From NCBI GenBank assembly GCA_943914835.1, contig CALUDO010000013.1:1-31533 (forward strand): a stretch of DNA of 31,533 nucleotides, read 5' to 3'. The notes under the pieces were generated by a model. It saw only the letters and a list, made by a program, of their open reading frames with translations. It made no database searches and had not been told where the DNA came from. The DNA comes from an uncultured Eremococcus sp. Its GTDB lineage: Bacteria; Bacillota; Bacilli; Lactobacillales; Aerococcaceae. Shown here piece by piece: positions 24,102-31,533 of this stretch (positions are counted from its first letter, which is position 1; every line of letters starts with the position of its first letter). Made by a program: the position numbers and the translations under genes.

Positions 24102-25028
24102 CTAGTCTTTCTTAGGAATCAGGATAGTTAGGGCTTGGGACAAGACTTTGACATCGATGGGGAGATGGGCTCCAGGGTCTCCATCAACATTGACTTGAAC
24201 GTCCTGATCTTGGTCCTGATCGTCAGCCAAGGCCACCTTAAAGTGGTCGCTATCTATCTTCAATAATTTATCACTTTCAGGATTCAAGGCTTCAAAGCCC
24301 TTTTCAACAGCCCCACGTAGAATATCCAAGGGGCTGGTTCCCTGAATGGCTATAAGGTGGGCCTGACCGTCACTATAATGGGCCTGGGGAACCATAATTT
24401 CAATTCCTCCAATACTATTGGTCAAGCCAATCAAAAGGAGTTTGGTTTCCAAGTCATGGGTCTGACCCTGACCATCTGTGACCGTTAACTTGTAGCCACT
24501 ATGTTTATTAAACATAGCAGACAAGCCGTCCTTGACATAGGCTAGAACCCCCATTTGATTCTTATCTTCTGCTTCCGTATCCATGACCCCTTCAGGGATT
24601 GACCCAGCGGCAATCACATTGATGAAGTAGTCCTGGTCATTGATTAGACCAATATCCAAAGGAGCGGTCTCCATGGCCTTGAAGTCCTGGATGGCCTTCT
24701 CCGGATTGAGCTGGTAGCCAACCGCCCGGGCCAAGTCATTCACAGTCCCCATGGGAATAAAAGCGAAGTCGGGCCGTTGGTCATTGGCCATAAGACCTGT
24801 GACCGTTTCCCGCACCGTTCCATCTCCACCCAGGCAGATGACGGTGTCATAACCCTGGTCTTGAGCCTGGCCAGCCCAAGTGGTCGCATCCCCTTCTTCT
24901 TGGGTTGCTTTAATTTCAACCTGACTTTGATGGTGGTCGACCAAAATCTGGTCTAATTTCTCAGCGTAAGTCTTACCTTTACCCTTACCGGCAACAGGGT
25001 TCACAATGATTAGTACTTTTTCTAGCAT
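24102..25028 (-). CDS. Diacylglycerol kinase family lipid kinase (YegS/DgkB type)
   Basis: Soluble, membrane-associated lipid kinase. It probably phosphorylates diacylglycerol left over from lipoteichoic acid synthesis, returning it to phospholipid synthesis as phosphatidic acid. Seen in 308 aa: the N-terminal KVLIIVNPVAGKGKG; the nucleotide-binding GGDGTVRET at about residues 67-75; MGTVNDLARA; and a C-terminal beta-sandwich domain. The start at 25028 is chosen because AAAGGAAG lies 7 nt upstream and the family begins with this sequence; 16 extra upstream codons (from 25076) have no site. It has an extended -10 upstream (25149-25141). The substrate is inferred from the family (the B. subtilis homologue is DgkB). 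Confidence 0.9.
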   Translation of the reverse strand: MLEKVLIIVNPVAGKGKGKTYAEKLDQILVDHHQSQVEIKATQEEGDATTWAGQAQDQGYDTVICLGGDGTVRETVTGLMANDQRPDFAFIPMGTVNDLARAVGYQLNPEKAIQDFKAMETAPLDIGLINDQDYFINVIAAGSIPEGVMDTEAEDKNQMGVLAYVKDGLSAMFNKHSGYKLTVTDGQGQTHDLETKLLLIGLTNSIGGIEIMVPQAHYSDGQAHLIAIQGTSPLDILRGAVEKGFEALNPESDKLLKIDSDHFKVALADDQDQDQDVQVNVDGDPGAHLPIDVKVLSQALTILIPKKD

Positions 25029-25140
25029 GGGTCCACTTCCTTTTCTAGGGATAGTATTCATGGATACATTGACCAAATCTAGCGATGGACTAGGCTTATT
25101 CTATAAAGGATTGATGCATCCGAGTTGTCTATCTAGGTCT

Positions 25141-25149
25141 ATTATAACA
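25141..25149 (-). promoter_or_regulatory. Lipid kinase gene promoter, extended -10
   Basis: On the minus strand TG-T-TATAAT; the -35 region is poor. It is back to back with the trhO promoter. Confidence 0.55.
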
Positions 25150-25195
25150 AATTCCCTGGCCGAGTGATTAAGTTTTGGTTAAATTGCTGGTCAGC

Positions 25196-25224
25196 TTGTG
25201 ACAGGAGGGGATTTTGAGTATAAT
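25196..25224 (+). promoter_or_regulatory. trhO promoter
   Basis: TTGTGA (25196-25201), a 17-nt spacer and TATAAT (25219-25224), 45 nt before the TTG start. Confidence 0.65.
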
Positions 25225-25269
25225 ATGTACTTAGATTAATGTAGTTTGCAGCTACAAGGAGGAATTAAA

Positions 25270-26244
25270 TTGTCTAAAGATTATCGTGTATTACTGTATT
25301 ATAAATATCAAAACATTGAAGACCCAGACCAATTCGCTAAGGACCACTTAGCCTTCTGTAAGTCCATTGGAATCAAGGGTCGCGTCCTAGTTGGACATGA
25401 AGGAATCAACGGAACTGTCTCAGGAACGGTTGAACAAACCCAAGCTTATAAGGATTATGTCCACTCCCTTCCTGGCTTCGAGGACCTGTGGTTCAAGGAA
25501 GATGAAGCTGATGACTATGCCCACAAGAAGATGTTCGTCCGTCCACGAGAAGAAATTGTGGCCTTAAACTTGGAAGATGATATTGACCCTCATCAAACCA
25601 CTGGTCAATACCTATCCCCCAAGGAATTCCACCAAGCCATTATGGATGAAGACACGGTTGTCTTGGATACTCGTAATGACTATGAATATGACCTAGGTCA
25701 CTTCAAGGGAGCTATTCGCCCAGATATCCGTAACTTCCGTGAGTTACCTCAGTGGGTAATCGACAACAAAGACAAATTCATGGAGAAACGCGTTGTAGTT
25801 TACTGTACCGGCGGTATCCGCTGTGAGAAATTCTCAGGTTGGATGGTTCGTGAAGGTTTCAAAGATGTTGGCCAACTCCATGGAGGCATTGATACCTATG
25901 GCAAAGACCCTGAAATCCAAGGGGACCTCTGGGAAGGTAAGATGTATGTCTTCGATGAACGGATTGCGGTAGACATTAACCGTAAAGACCCTAGTGTCAT
26001 TGGTAAGGACTACTTCGATGGTAGCCCCTGTGAACGCTATGTTAACTGTGGGAACCCTGAATGTAACGAACAAATCCTATGTTCCAAGGAGAATGAAGAC
26101 AAGTACCTACGTGGTTGTTCTCCTGAATGCCGCCGTCACCCACGCAACCGCTATGTGGCTGAAAACCACCTAACAACGGAAGAATGGGAAGCTCGACTCA
26201 ATGCCATCGGTGAATCGCTTAAGGATGGCGAAGTTACTGCCTAG
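25270..26244 (+). CDS. trhO: tRNA uridine(34) hydroxylase, rhodanese family
   Basis: Oxygen-dependent enzyme that hydroxylates U34 of certain tRNAs to ho5U, the first step to mo5U in Gram-positive bacteria. Seen in 324 aa: an N-terminal ferredoxin-like domain (YRVLLYYKYQ, VLVGHEGINGTVSG); a rhodanese domain with the active cysteine Cys179 in YCTGGIRC; and a Cys-rich C-terminal tail (CxxxxxC, NPECNEQILC, GCSPEC) that may bind metal. The start is TTG 25270: AAGGAGG lies 7 nt upstream and the protein then begins MSKDYRVLLYY as in homologues; an 8-residue longer reading runs through that site. It lies 49 nt before the PBP gene, probably on the same transcript, since the gap shows no -10. Confidence 0.94.
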   Translation: MSKDYRVLLYYKYQNIEDPDQFAKDHLAFCKSIGIKGRVLVGHEGINGTVSGTVEQTQAYKDYVHSLPGFEDLWFKEDEADDYAHKKMFVRPREEIVALNLEDDIDPHQTTGQYLSPKEFHQAIMDEDTVVLDTRNDYEYDLGHFKGAIRPDIRNFRELPQWVIDNKDKFMEKRVVVYCTGGIRCEKFSGWMVREGFKDVGQLHGGIDTYGKDPEIQGDLWEGKMYVFDERIAVDINRKDPSVIGKDYFDGSPCERYVNCGNPECNEQILCSKENEDKYLRGCSPECRRHPRNRYVAENHLTTEEWEARLNAIGESLKDGEVTA

Positions 26245-26293
26245 GTTGACAGCTTAAGCCGACTCAAGCCAAGTAAAAAAGAAAGGTGATTGA

Positions 26294-29200
26294 ATGACCG
26301 ATAAGGATAGATCACAGAAAAATATAGGAGCTAAAGTCAATGATAATGATAAAGCTTACTATGATGTGTCATTCGATTACGAAGACGCGATTAAGAGTTC
26401 CAAGCCTTCAAGGTCCAAGCAGGATCCTGAAGGAGCCCAGCCTAACCGGTCTCAAGTTGGAGCTGGATTTGGCGACCACAGACAAGGTCACCCAGAAGCC
26501 CAGCAAGATCAAGGAAAACGGTCCTCACAAACGGCTTCTTCAAGTCCTTGGAAGTCCTTCTTTGACAAGTGGTCCAGTGACCGTCCAAAGAACTTCAATC
26601 CTTATAAGAAGGATGCCCAGGCCCGCTATCAAGCCCGGCTCCAACAGTCACCCGGTCTTAGACAGAAAACTGGGTCTAAGGCTGGCTTCGATTTCGATAA
26701 AGAAGGCTTGGCAAGAAGCCAAGCTAGTCAGGAAAGTAGGAATACTCAACCAGACCAAGCTCAGATCAAAGGGGCAAAGGGGCCTAGAAAAGAGAAGCGC
26801 ACTGGCTTCCCTGCTAGCAGAAGTAACGGGACCCCCAAGCCAAACAAACCGAGTAGCCCAAACCGGGACCAAGGTCAGGCAAATCACTCCCCTTACTTAG
26901 AAAAAGACCATCCTGAAGCTTCGTCCTACAAGGCAGAGCTTTCTAGACCCCGGTCTTCTTATAAGTCACCTCAGGAGCGAAAATTGACCGCCGATCAACG
27001 GTTGGCCCAAAGACAAGCCCGGGCTCGTCGTCGCCAGGAACGGATTAAGGAATTGGAAGGATATGCCTCCCAAGACCAGGTATCCGCTTCTTTCCAGGCC
27101 AAGGCCTACCGGTCAGACGGCCCACCCTCTCTAGAAGACCGACCGGCAACAGATAAGGATCGGTCCAAGGACCAGACTCAGTCTAGGAAAGACATGGGCG
27201 CGCCCGCTCCTAGGAAAGCTACTACTAAGAAAGCTAAGGAAGAGACCTCTCTCAGGTCCCAAGATAAAAAGGTAAAAGAAGGCGAAAGCCTAAGCCAAAG
27301 GCAGGTTAGAAAAGAAACCGATCCCGGTTCTCAAAGAAAGCAGGACTTGGGTAAGAAAAATAATCGGGCTAGAGAGCGAGACTTGTCTAACGAACCGGTT
27401 GGAAATAGGAAACCGGTAGCTAATTCAAAAAGTGATTCATTGAACCTAACGGCTGAGGAGGCGAAGGAGGCCTTAAATCAGGACCAACCGCTTGACCGTC
27501 TAAACCAGTTTTCCGCTTCTCAATCATTCAAGAAGGACAGGACCAAGGATGATCCTGAATATATAGGCTCTCTTGAGCCTGATAGCCCTGGTCAGCCAGA
27601 CCAAAGTAAAAAAGGGACAAAAGAGTCCCCAGTCCCAGCCAACCGTCCCCCTCAACCTTCTAGACTGAAAAACAAGCAAGCGCCATCAGATAGGTCAAAG
27701 TCAAACCCAGTTCATGATGAAAGCTTTGATGAAAGCATGAATGATGGTCAGACAGCTCCTAACCCACCAGAAAACCGCCCTTGGTACCAGAAACTTGCTT
27801 TCGGCTTCAATATCGCTTTTAACGTTCTATCTAAGTTTGTCCTTTGGATAGTCCTTATTGGCCTCCTGACTGGTGCCTTTATCGGAGGAGTGGGTCTTGG
27901 CTACTTCGCTGACCTGGTCAAAGATTCTGAGCCACCCAGTCAAGAAGATATGCAAGCGCAACTCTCCCATTATGATCAGCAATCCAGTCTTTATTATGGA
28001 GACGGGTCGCCTATTGCCTCTGTCCGGACGGACGTGGTCCGCAACCTAGCCTCTTTAGATGATGTATCGGATAGTATTATTGATGGCTTTATCGCGACAG
28101 AGGATGAATACTTCTACGACCATCCGGGCATTGTCCCCAAGGCTATCCTCCGGGCTGGCTTGGAAACGATCTTGTCTGGATCCGGTACGGGTGGGTCAAC
28201 CATTACCCAACAGCTAGTCAAACAGCAACTCTTGACCGATGATGTGACCTTCTTCCGTAAGGCCAATGAAATCCTACTGGCCCTCCGGGTGGACAAGTAT
28301 TTCGATAAGGATGAGATCCTAACGGACTACCTGAATGTGTCTCCTTTTGGTCGGAATAATTCTGGCGATAATATTGCTGGTATTTCAGCTGCGGCCCAAG
28401 GAATTTTTGGGGTCAGTCCTAAGGAAGTTAACCTTAACCAGGCAGCCTTCTTGGCTGGTCTTCCTCAAGACCCCTACACCTATACACCTTATGACCAAAA
28501 TGGTCAAATTCGAAAGGACCTCACCCCGGGAATCGACCGGATGAAGGAAGTCCTCTACCGTATGTACCGAGCCAAGAAGATTACTAAAGATGACTACGAC
28601 CAAGCCATGGCTTATGATATTACAAAAGACTTCCAAGAGCCCCAAGCGGTCAGTCCCCAACGCCAATCCTACCTCTACCAAGCAGTCTCTAACGCCGCCG
28701 TTGAGAAATTGATGCGGATCAATATCGAAAAGGATGGCAATTCCTGGGAACAAGTTTGGCGAGATGATAATTGGTATAACGACTACTATTTCGCAGCCGA
28801 AGAAGAATTGAGAACCGGAGGCTACAAGGTCTACTCTACGATTGATAAGGAAATTTATGACCAGTTACAGAAGTCGGCTAAGGCCTATGAAGATCAGCTG
28901 GGAGTGCCTTATGAAGGGGTCTACACGGACCCGGAAACAGGAGAGAACACCTACTACGTCGAACGGGTTCAAACTGGCTTAGTGGTCTTGGATAATAAGA
29001 CGGGTCGGGTCCTAGGCTTTGTCGCCGGAACCGACTATGACAATAATCAAATCGATCATGCCTTTGCTATGCGACGGTCACCGGGTTCTACAATCAAACC
29101 CATGGCCGTCTATGGACCGGCCATTGAAGCGGATATCATTACCCCTCAAACCATCATTCCAGATACAGCCTTCGAGCAAGTCTTTGAGGATGGATCCTCT

Positions 29201-30298
29201 TGGGCTCCGACCAACTATGGTAATACTATGTCCAACTCCTTTATGCCAGTTCGAACGGCCCTCTACCGTTCCGATAACATTCCAGCTGTCAAGATTTATA
29301 AGGCCCTCCAAGACCAAGGGGTCAATATTTTCGACTATATGAAGAAAATGGGCTTCAATCCGGTGGATGCCTATACTGAAGAAGATACTCAGAACCTGGC
29401 CTTCTCTATTGGTGGGGTCACGACTGGTCCGACCGTTTTCGAAGAAACCCGGGCCTTCACCACCTTTGCCAATGGCGGAAACTATCAAGAAGGTCATCTC
29501 ATTGATCGGATTGAAAATGGTGAAGGAGAAATTATCTTCCAAGAAACCTCTGACCCCGTTAGAGTCTTCTCAGAAGACTCCAACTACCTAATGATTGATA
29601 TGTTACGGGATACCATGACTGAAGGGACCGGCCGAACGGCCAAGCAGAACCTGAAAGTCCCTGGCGATTGGATTGCAAAAACCGGAATATCTGAGAATTC
29701 CAAAGATATTTGGGTTCTAGCCTCCACTCCAGCCATCACCATCGGTTCTTGGATTGGCTATGACAGTCGTTATCAAGACTATACCATCGATATCAACGAT
29801 GGTTTCGATCGTGAATCTGTCCGGAGTCAGATCTACTGGGCTAAGATTGTGAACGACCTTTACGGTATCCGTCCTGAAATCTTTGGAAGTGACCTTCGCT
29901 TCCAACGTCCTGATTCTGTCGAAGAAACAGAAATCCTAGAAGACACAGGCACCCTTCCCGGTGGTCTGAATGTTGACGGTCGTCAGCTGAAACTATCAGG
30001 CCCCTTACGTAAGAGTGTCTTCAAGAAGAGCCACCCTGCGCCTAAGTTAAGCTATGACTTCATGGTCGGTGCCAGTGAGGATGAGGTTCACCGCTTCTGG
30101 AGCGAATTGATGAGTAAGCACCGTCAATCCTCATCTAACCACTCTAATTCTGATACCAATCATGAAGAAGAGAGACCAGAAGATAATCAAGCTAACACAG
30201 AGGAAACGTCCAGCCAGACGGAAACAGTTGATCCAGCCTCTCCTCCGGATAATACGACTGAAGACCAGACGGTGGATTTCACTGACAATCCATCCTAG
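26294..30298 (+). CDS. pbp1A: Class A penicillin-binding protein with a very long cytosolic extension
   Basis: Bifunctional peptidoglycan synthase. It has 1334 aa against about 700-850 for typical PBP1a/2a. Residues 1-about 500 form a hydrophilic, Lys/Arg/Gln/Ser/Pro-rich tail without hydrophobic segments, including an Arg-rich helix (about 231-258). One membrane span follows (about 508-540). The GT51 transglycosylase is intact: Glu603 in ATEDEYFYDH, GGSTITQQLVKQQLL, RKANEILLALRVDKYFDKDEI. The transpeptidase has STIK (Ser932, Lys935), SDN (993-995) and KTG (1129-1131). A Ser/Glu/Thr-rich acidic tail of about 70 residues ends the protein. The ribosome binding site GAAAGGTGA is near perfect. 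No frameshift is seen, and the single frame across the tail and catalytic part argues that the extension is real. The related GpsB gene is at 13128. Confidence 0.95.
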   Translation: MTDKDRSQKNIGAKVNDNDKAYYDVSFDYEDAIKSSKPSRSKQDPEGAQPNRSQVGAGFGDHRQGHPEAQQDQGKRSSQTASSSPWKSFFDKWSSDRPKNFNPYKKDAQARYQARLQQSPGLRQKTGSKAGFDFDKEGLARSQASQESRNTQPDQAQIKGAKGPRKEKRTGFPASRSNGTPKPNKPSSPNRDQGQANHSPYLEKDHPEASSYKAELSRPRSSYKSPQERKLTADQRLAQRQARARRRQERIKELEGYASQDQVSASFQAKAYRSDGPPSLEDRPATDKDRSKDQTQSRKDMGAPAPRKATTKKAKEETSLRSQDKKVKEGESLSQRQVRKETDPGSQRKQDLGKKNNRARERDLSNEPVGNRKPVANSKSDSLNLTAEEAKEALNQDQPLDRLNQFSASQSFKKDRTKDDPEYIGSLEPDSPGQPDQSKKGTKESPVPANRPPQPSRLKNKQAPSDRSKSNPVHDESFDESMNDGQTAPNPPENRPWYQKLAFGFNIAFNVLSKFVLWIVLIGLLTGAFIGGVGLGYFADLVKDSEPPSQEDMQAQLSHYDQQSSLYYGDGSPIASVRTDVVRNLASLDDVSDSIIDGFIATEDEYFYDHPGIVPKAILRAGLETILSGSGTGGSTITQQLVKQQLLTDDVTFFRKANEILLALRVDKYFDKDEILTDYLNVSPFGRNNSGDNIAGISAAAQGIFGVSPKEVNLNQAAFLAGLPQDPYTYTPYDQNGQIRKDLTPGIDRMKEVLYRMYRAKKITKDDYDQAMAYDITKDFQEPQAVSPQRQSYLYQAVSNAAVEKLMRINIEKDGNSWEQVWRDDNWYNDYYFAAEEELRTGGYKVYSTIDKEIYDQLQKSAKAYEDQLGVPYEGVYTDPETGENTYYVERVQTGLVVLDNKTGRVLGFVAGTDYDNNQIDHAFAMRRSPGSTIKPMAVYGPAIEADIITPQTIIPDTAFEQVFEDGSSWAPTNYGNTMSNSFMPVRTALYRSDNIPAVKIYKALQDQGVNIFDYMKKMGFNPVDAYTEEDTQNLAFSIGGVTTGPTVFEETRAFTTFANGGNYQEGHLIDRIENGEGEIIFQETSDPVRVFSEDSNYLMIDMLRDTMTEGTGRTAKQNLKVPGDWIAKTGISENSKDIWVLASTPAITIGSWIGYDSRYQDYTIDINDGFDRESVRSQIYWAKIVNDLYGIRPEIFGSDLRFQRPDSVEETEILEDTGTLPGGLNVDGRQLKLSGPLRKSVFKKSHPAPKLSYDFMVGASEDEVHRFWSELMSKHRQSSSNHSNSDTNHEEERPEDNQANTEETSSQTETVDPASPPDNTTEDQTVDFTDNPS

Positions 30299-30321
30299 AT
30301 GGTTCATATCCTAGAAGCATA

Positions 30322-30360
30322 ACAAGTCCCTGACCGAATGATAAGTCAGGGACTTGTTTT
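30322..30360 (+). terminator. Terminator of trhO-pbp1A
   Basis: 13-bp stem ACAAGTCCCTGAC / GTCAGGGACTTGT, 10-nt loop, then TTTATTT. Confidence 0.88.
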
Positions 30361-30374
30361 ATTTATAGACTAGT

Positions 30375-30408
30375 AAAAAAGCACCGCCCCAGTTTGGCGA
30401 CGGTGCTT
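30375..30408 (-). terminator. ccpA terminator
   Basis: On the minus strand AAGCACCG ... CGGTGCTT (8 bp plus further partial pairing), followed by TTTT. Confidence 0.85.
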
Positions 30409-30413
30409 ATTGT

Positions 30414-31418
30414 TTATTTAAATTGAGTGGATTCCCGTTCTTTAATCTTATGGGCTAGGAGTAGTTTCTTCTCGTCAACCTCTTCCTTATTCATAACCTT
30501 GGTCAAAAGCCGCATGGCTACTGCTCCAATATCATAGAGAGGAATTTCAATCGAGGTTAGTTGAGGACGGACTAATTCAGTAATAATCGAATTATGACTG
30601 GCCACAACCATAAAGTCTTCAGGTACTTTGACGCCTCGGTTAACCAAGGCATTCAAGATAGCTGCGGCGACGTCATCATGAGTGACTAGGACACTGGTCG
30701 CTTGACTAGCCAGGAGCTCATCTACAATCATATCAGCTTCTTTATAGGTTCGACTGATAGAGATAATTAAGCTATCATCAATCTCTTGCCCCTCCTTGGT
30801 CAAGGCATCCTTGTAACCCTTAATAGTTGCCTGATTACTTAGGAATTCTGCTGGGCCAGTGACAAGGGCTGGACGGGTCTTAGCCTTTAAGAGGCGGCTA
30901 ATCGCATCTTCAACGGCTAAATGATCATCAATATTAACACTATAGAAGTCATAATCACCTGTAGAGGTTCCCGCAAAGACGACGGGAGTAGAGGCATTCT
31001 CAATCTCTTGCCGGAGTTGATCATTGACGTCATACCCCATAAAGATAATGCCATCGACTTGCTTGGCAAGGAGGTTGTGGAAGACTGTAATTTCTTTTTC
31101 TTTAGTATCATCCGAATTGGCTAGGATAATATTGTACTTGTACATGGTGGCAATGTCATCAATACCACGAGCCAGCGATGAGAAAAAAAGGTTGGTAATC
31201 GACGGAGTAATCACACCGACCGTGGTCGTCTTCTTAGAGGCTAGCCCTCTAGCAACTGCATTTGGACGGTAGTTTAGGCGTTCAATCACATCGGATACCT
31301 TCTTACGCGTACTTGGTTTAACATTTGGATTGCCGTTCACTACCCGGGAGACTGTCGCCATTGAGACACCAGCTTCACGTGCCACATCATAGATTGTAAT
31401 GGTTGATTTAGTGTCCAT
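30414..31418 (-). CDS. ccpA: Catabolite control protein A (LacI family)
   Basis: Global carbon regulator that binds cre sites with HPr-Ser-P as corepressor. Seen in about 334 aa: an N-terminal LacI helix-turn-helix (ITIYDVAREAGVSMATVSRV) and the hinge helix (NAVARGLASKKT); then a periplasmic-binding-protein-like core starting TVGVITPSITNLFF, with VLVTHDDVAAAIL and TSIEIPLYDIGAVAMRLLT. CcpA rather than another LacI member is supported by the hinge, the length and the cre site on its own promoter. ATG 31418 has AGGA 7 nt upstream; ATG 31424 is too close. Confidence 0.93.
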   Translation of the reverse strand: MDTKSTITIYDVAREAGVSMATVSRVVNGNPNVKPSTRKKVSDVIERLNYRPNAVARGLASKKTTTVGVITPSITNLFFSSLARGIDDIATMYKYNIILANSDDTKEKEITVFHNLLAKQVDGIIFMGYDVNDQLRQEIENASTPVVFAGTSTGDYDFYSVNIDDHLAVEDAISRLLKAKTRPALVTGPAEFLSNQATIKGYKDALTKEGQEIDDSLIISISRTYKEADMIVDELLASQATSVLVTHDDVAAAILNALVNRGVKVPEDFMVVASHNSIITELVRPQLTSIEIPLYDIGAVAMRLLTKVMNKEEVDEKKLLLAHKIKERESTQFK

Positions 31419-31457
31419 TCCCATTTCCTACTTTCATGATTAGTTTGATTTTTCTGT

Positions 31458-31486
31458 ATCATAGCACACCCCACCGGGAAGTGCAA
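31458..31486 (-). promoter_or_regulatory. ccpA promoter
   Basis: On the minus strand TTGCAC (31486-31481), a 17-nt spacer and TATGAT (31463-31458), with TG-C before it (extended -10). The -35 overlaps the cre site. Confidence 0.8.
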
Positions 31487-31495
31487 GCGCTTTAT
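31482..31495. promoter_or_regulatory. cre site overlapping the ccpA -35 box
   Basis: TGCAAGCGCTTTAT matches the TGnAARCGnTT half of the cre consensus with a weaker 3' end. Binding there should block RNA polymerase, so autorepression is expected. Confidence 0.65.
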
Positions 31496-31533
31496 TTTCA
31501 TTATATTGCCTTAAGGATAGGCTTAATATGAAA

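Noticed and set aside
26340..26900. 186-codon frame overlapping the PBP tail
   Set aside because: Out-of-frame shadow of the same low-complexity DNA; the PBP frame has the near-perfect ribosome binding site and continues into the catalytic domains.

Overview
The window looks like the chromosome of a low-to-moderate GC Gram-positive bacterium of the order Lactobacillales, most likely Aerococcaceae (Aerococcus-like). The assignment rests on the T-box-controlled hisS-aspS pair, GpsB beside a type B RNase P RNA, a DUF3013-prmA-rsmE cluster, CcpA with a cre site on its own promoter, a YSIRK/LPXTG wall protein and strong AGGAGG ribosome binding sites. The family-level call is an inference from gene content; no 16S rRNA is present.

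Layout. 1-563 (minus): a Fur-family, probably Zur, zinc regulator with a His-rich N-terminal tail, divergent from ppsR (626-1444), the PPDK regulatory kinase/phosphotransferase. 1598-5068 (minus): hisS-aspS operon behind a T-box leader whose candidate specifier reads GACAC, overlapping Asp and His codons. 5145-6555 (minus): membrane-anchored SH3b amidase. 6816-12844 (minus): DUF3013, prmA and rsmE, then deoC from its own promoter, then rsh (ppGpp) and dtd, ending in a clear terminator. 12939-15740 (plus): gpsB, rnpB, a 5'-truncated oleate hydratase remnant and a THUMP rRNA methyltransferase. 15897-20784 (minus): a roughly 1600-residue G5-repeat LPXTG adhesin that looks compositionally mosaic. 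21132-21707 (plus): a secreted protein that appears to start at AUC. 21754-25028: an orphan C-terminal fragment, an RNase H, a TPR-like protein, an HTH-DUF2187 protein and a lipid kinase. 25270-30298 (plus): trhO and a class A PBP with a cytosolic extension of about 500 residues. 30414-31495 (minus): ccpA.

How the parts fit. Most of the window is housekeeping: translation (AspRS, HisRS, Dtd, PrmA, RsmE, RlmL-like, TrhO, RNase P), stringent response (Rsh), carbon control (CcpA, PpsR) and envelope growth (GpsB, PBP1A, amidase). GpsB is known in other Firmicutes to work with class A PBPs, so the unusual PBP here and the GpsB 13 kb away may act together (inference). The accessory part is about 13.9-14.4 kb and 15.9-21.9 kb, where gene remnants, the adhesin and the secreted protein lie between conserved genes. 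I found no phage, IS element, CRISPR array, tRNA or complete novel defence-type system. The most unusual items are the long basic PBP tail, the overlapping T-box specifier, the adhesin's operator-like palindrome and mosaic structure, the AUC start and the oleate hydratase scar beside rnpB.
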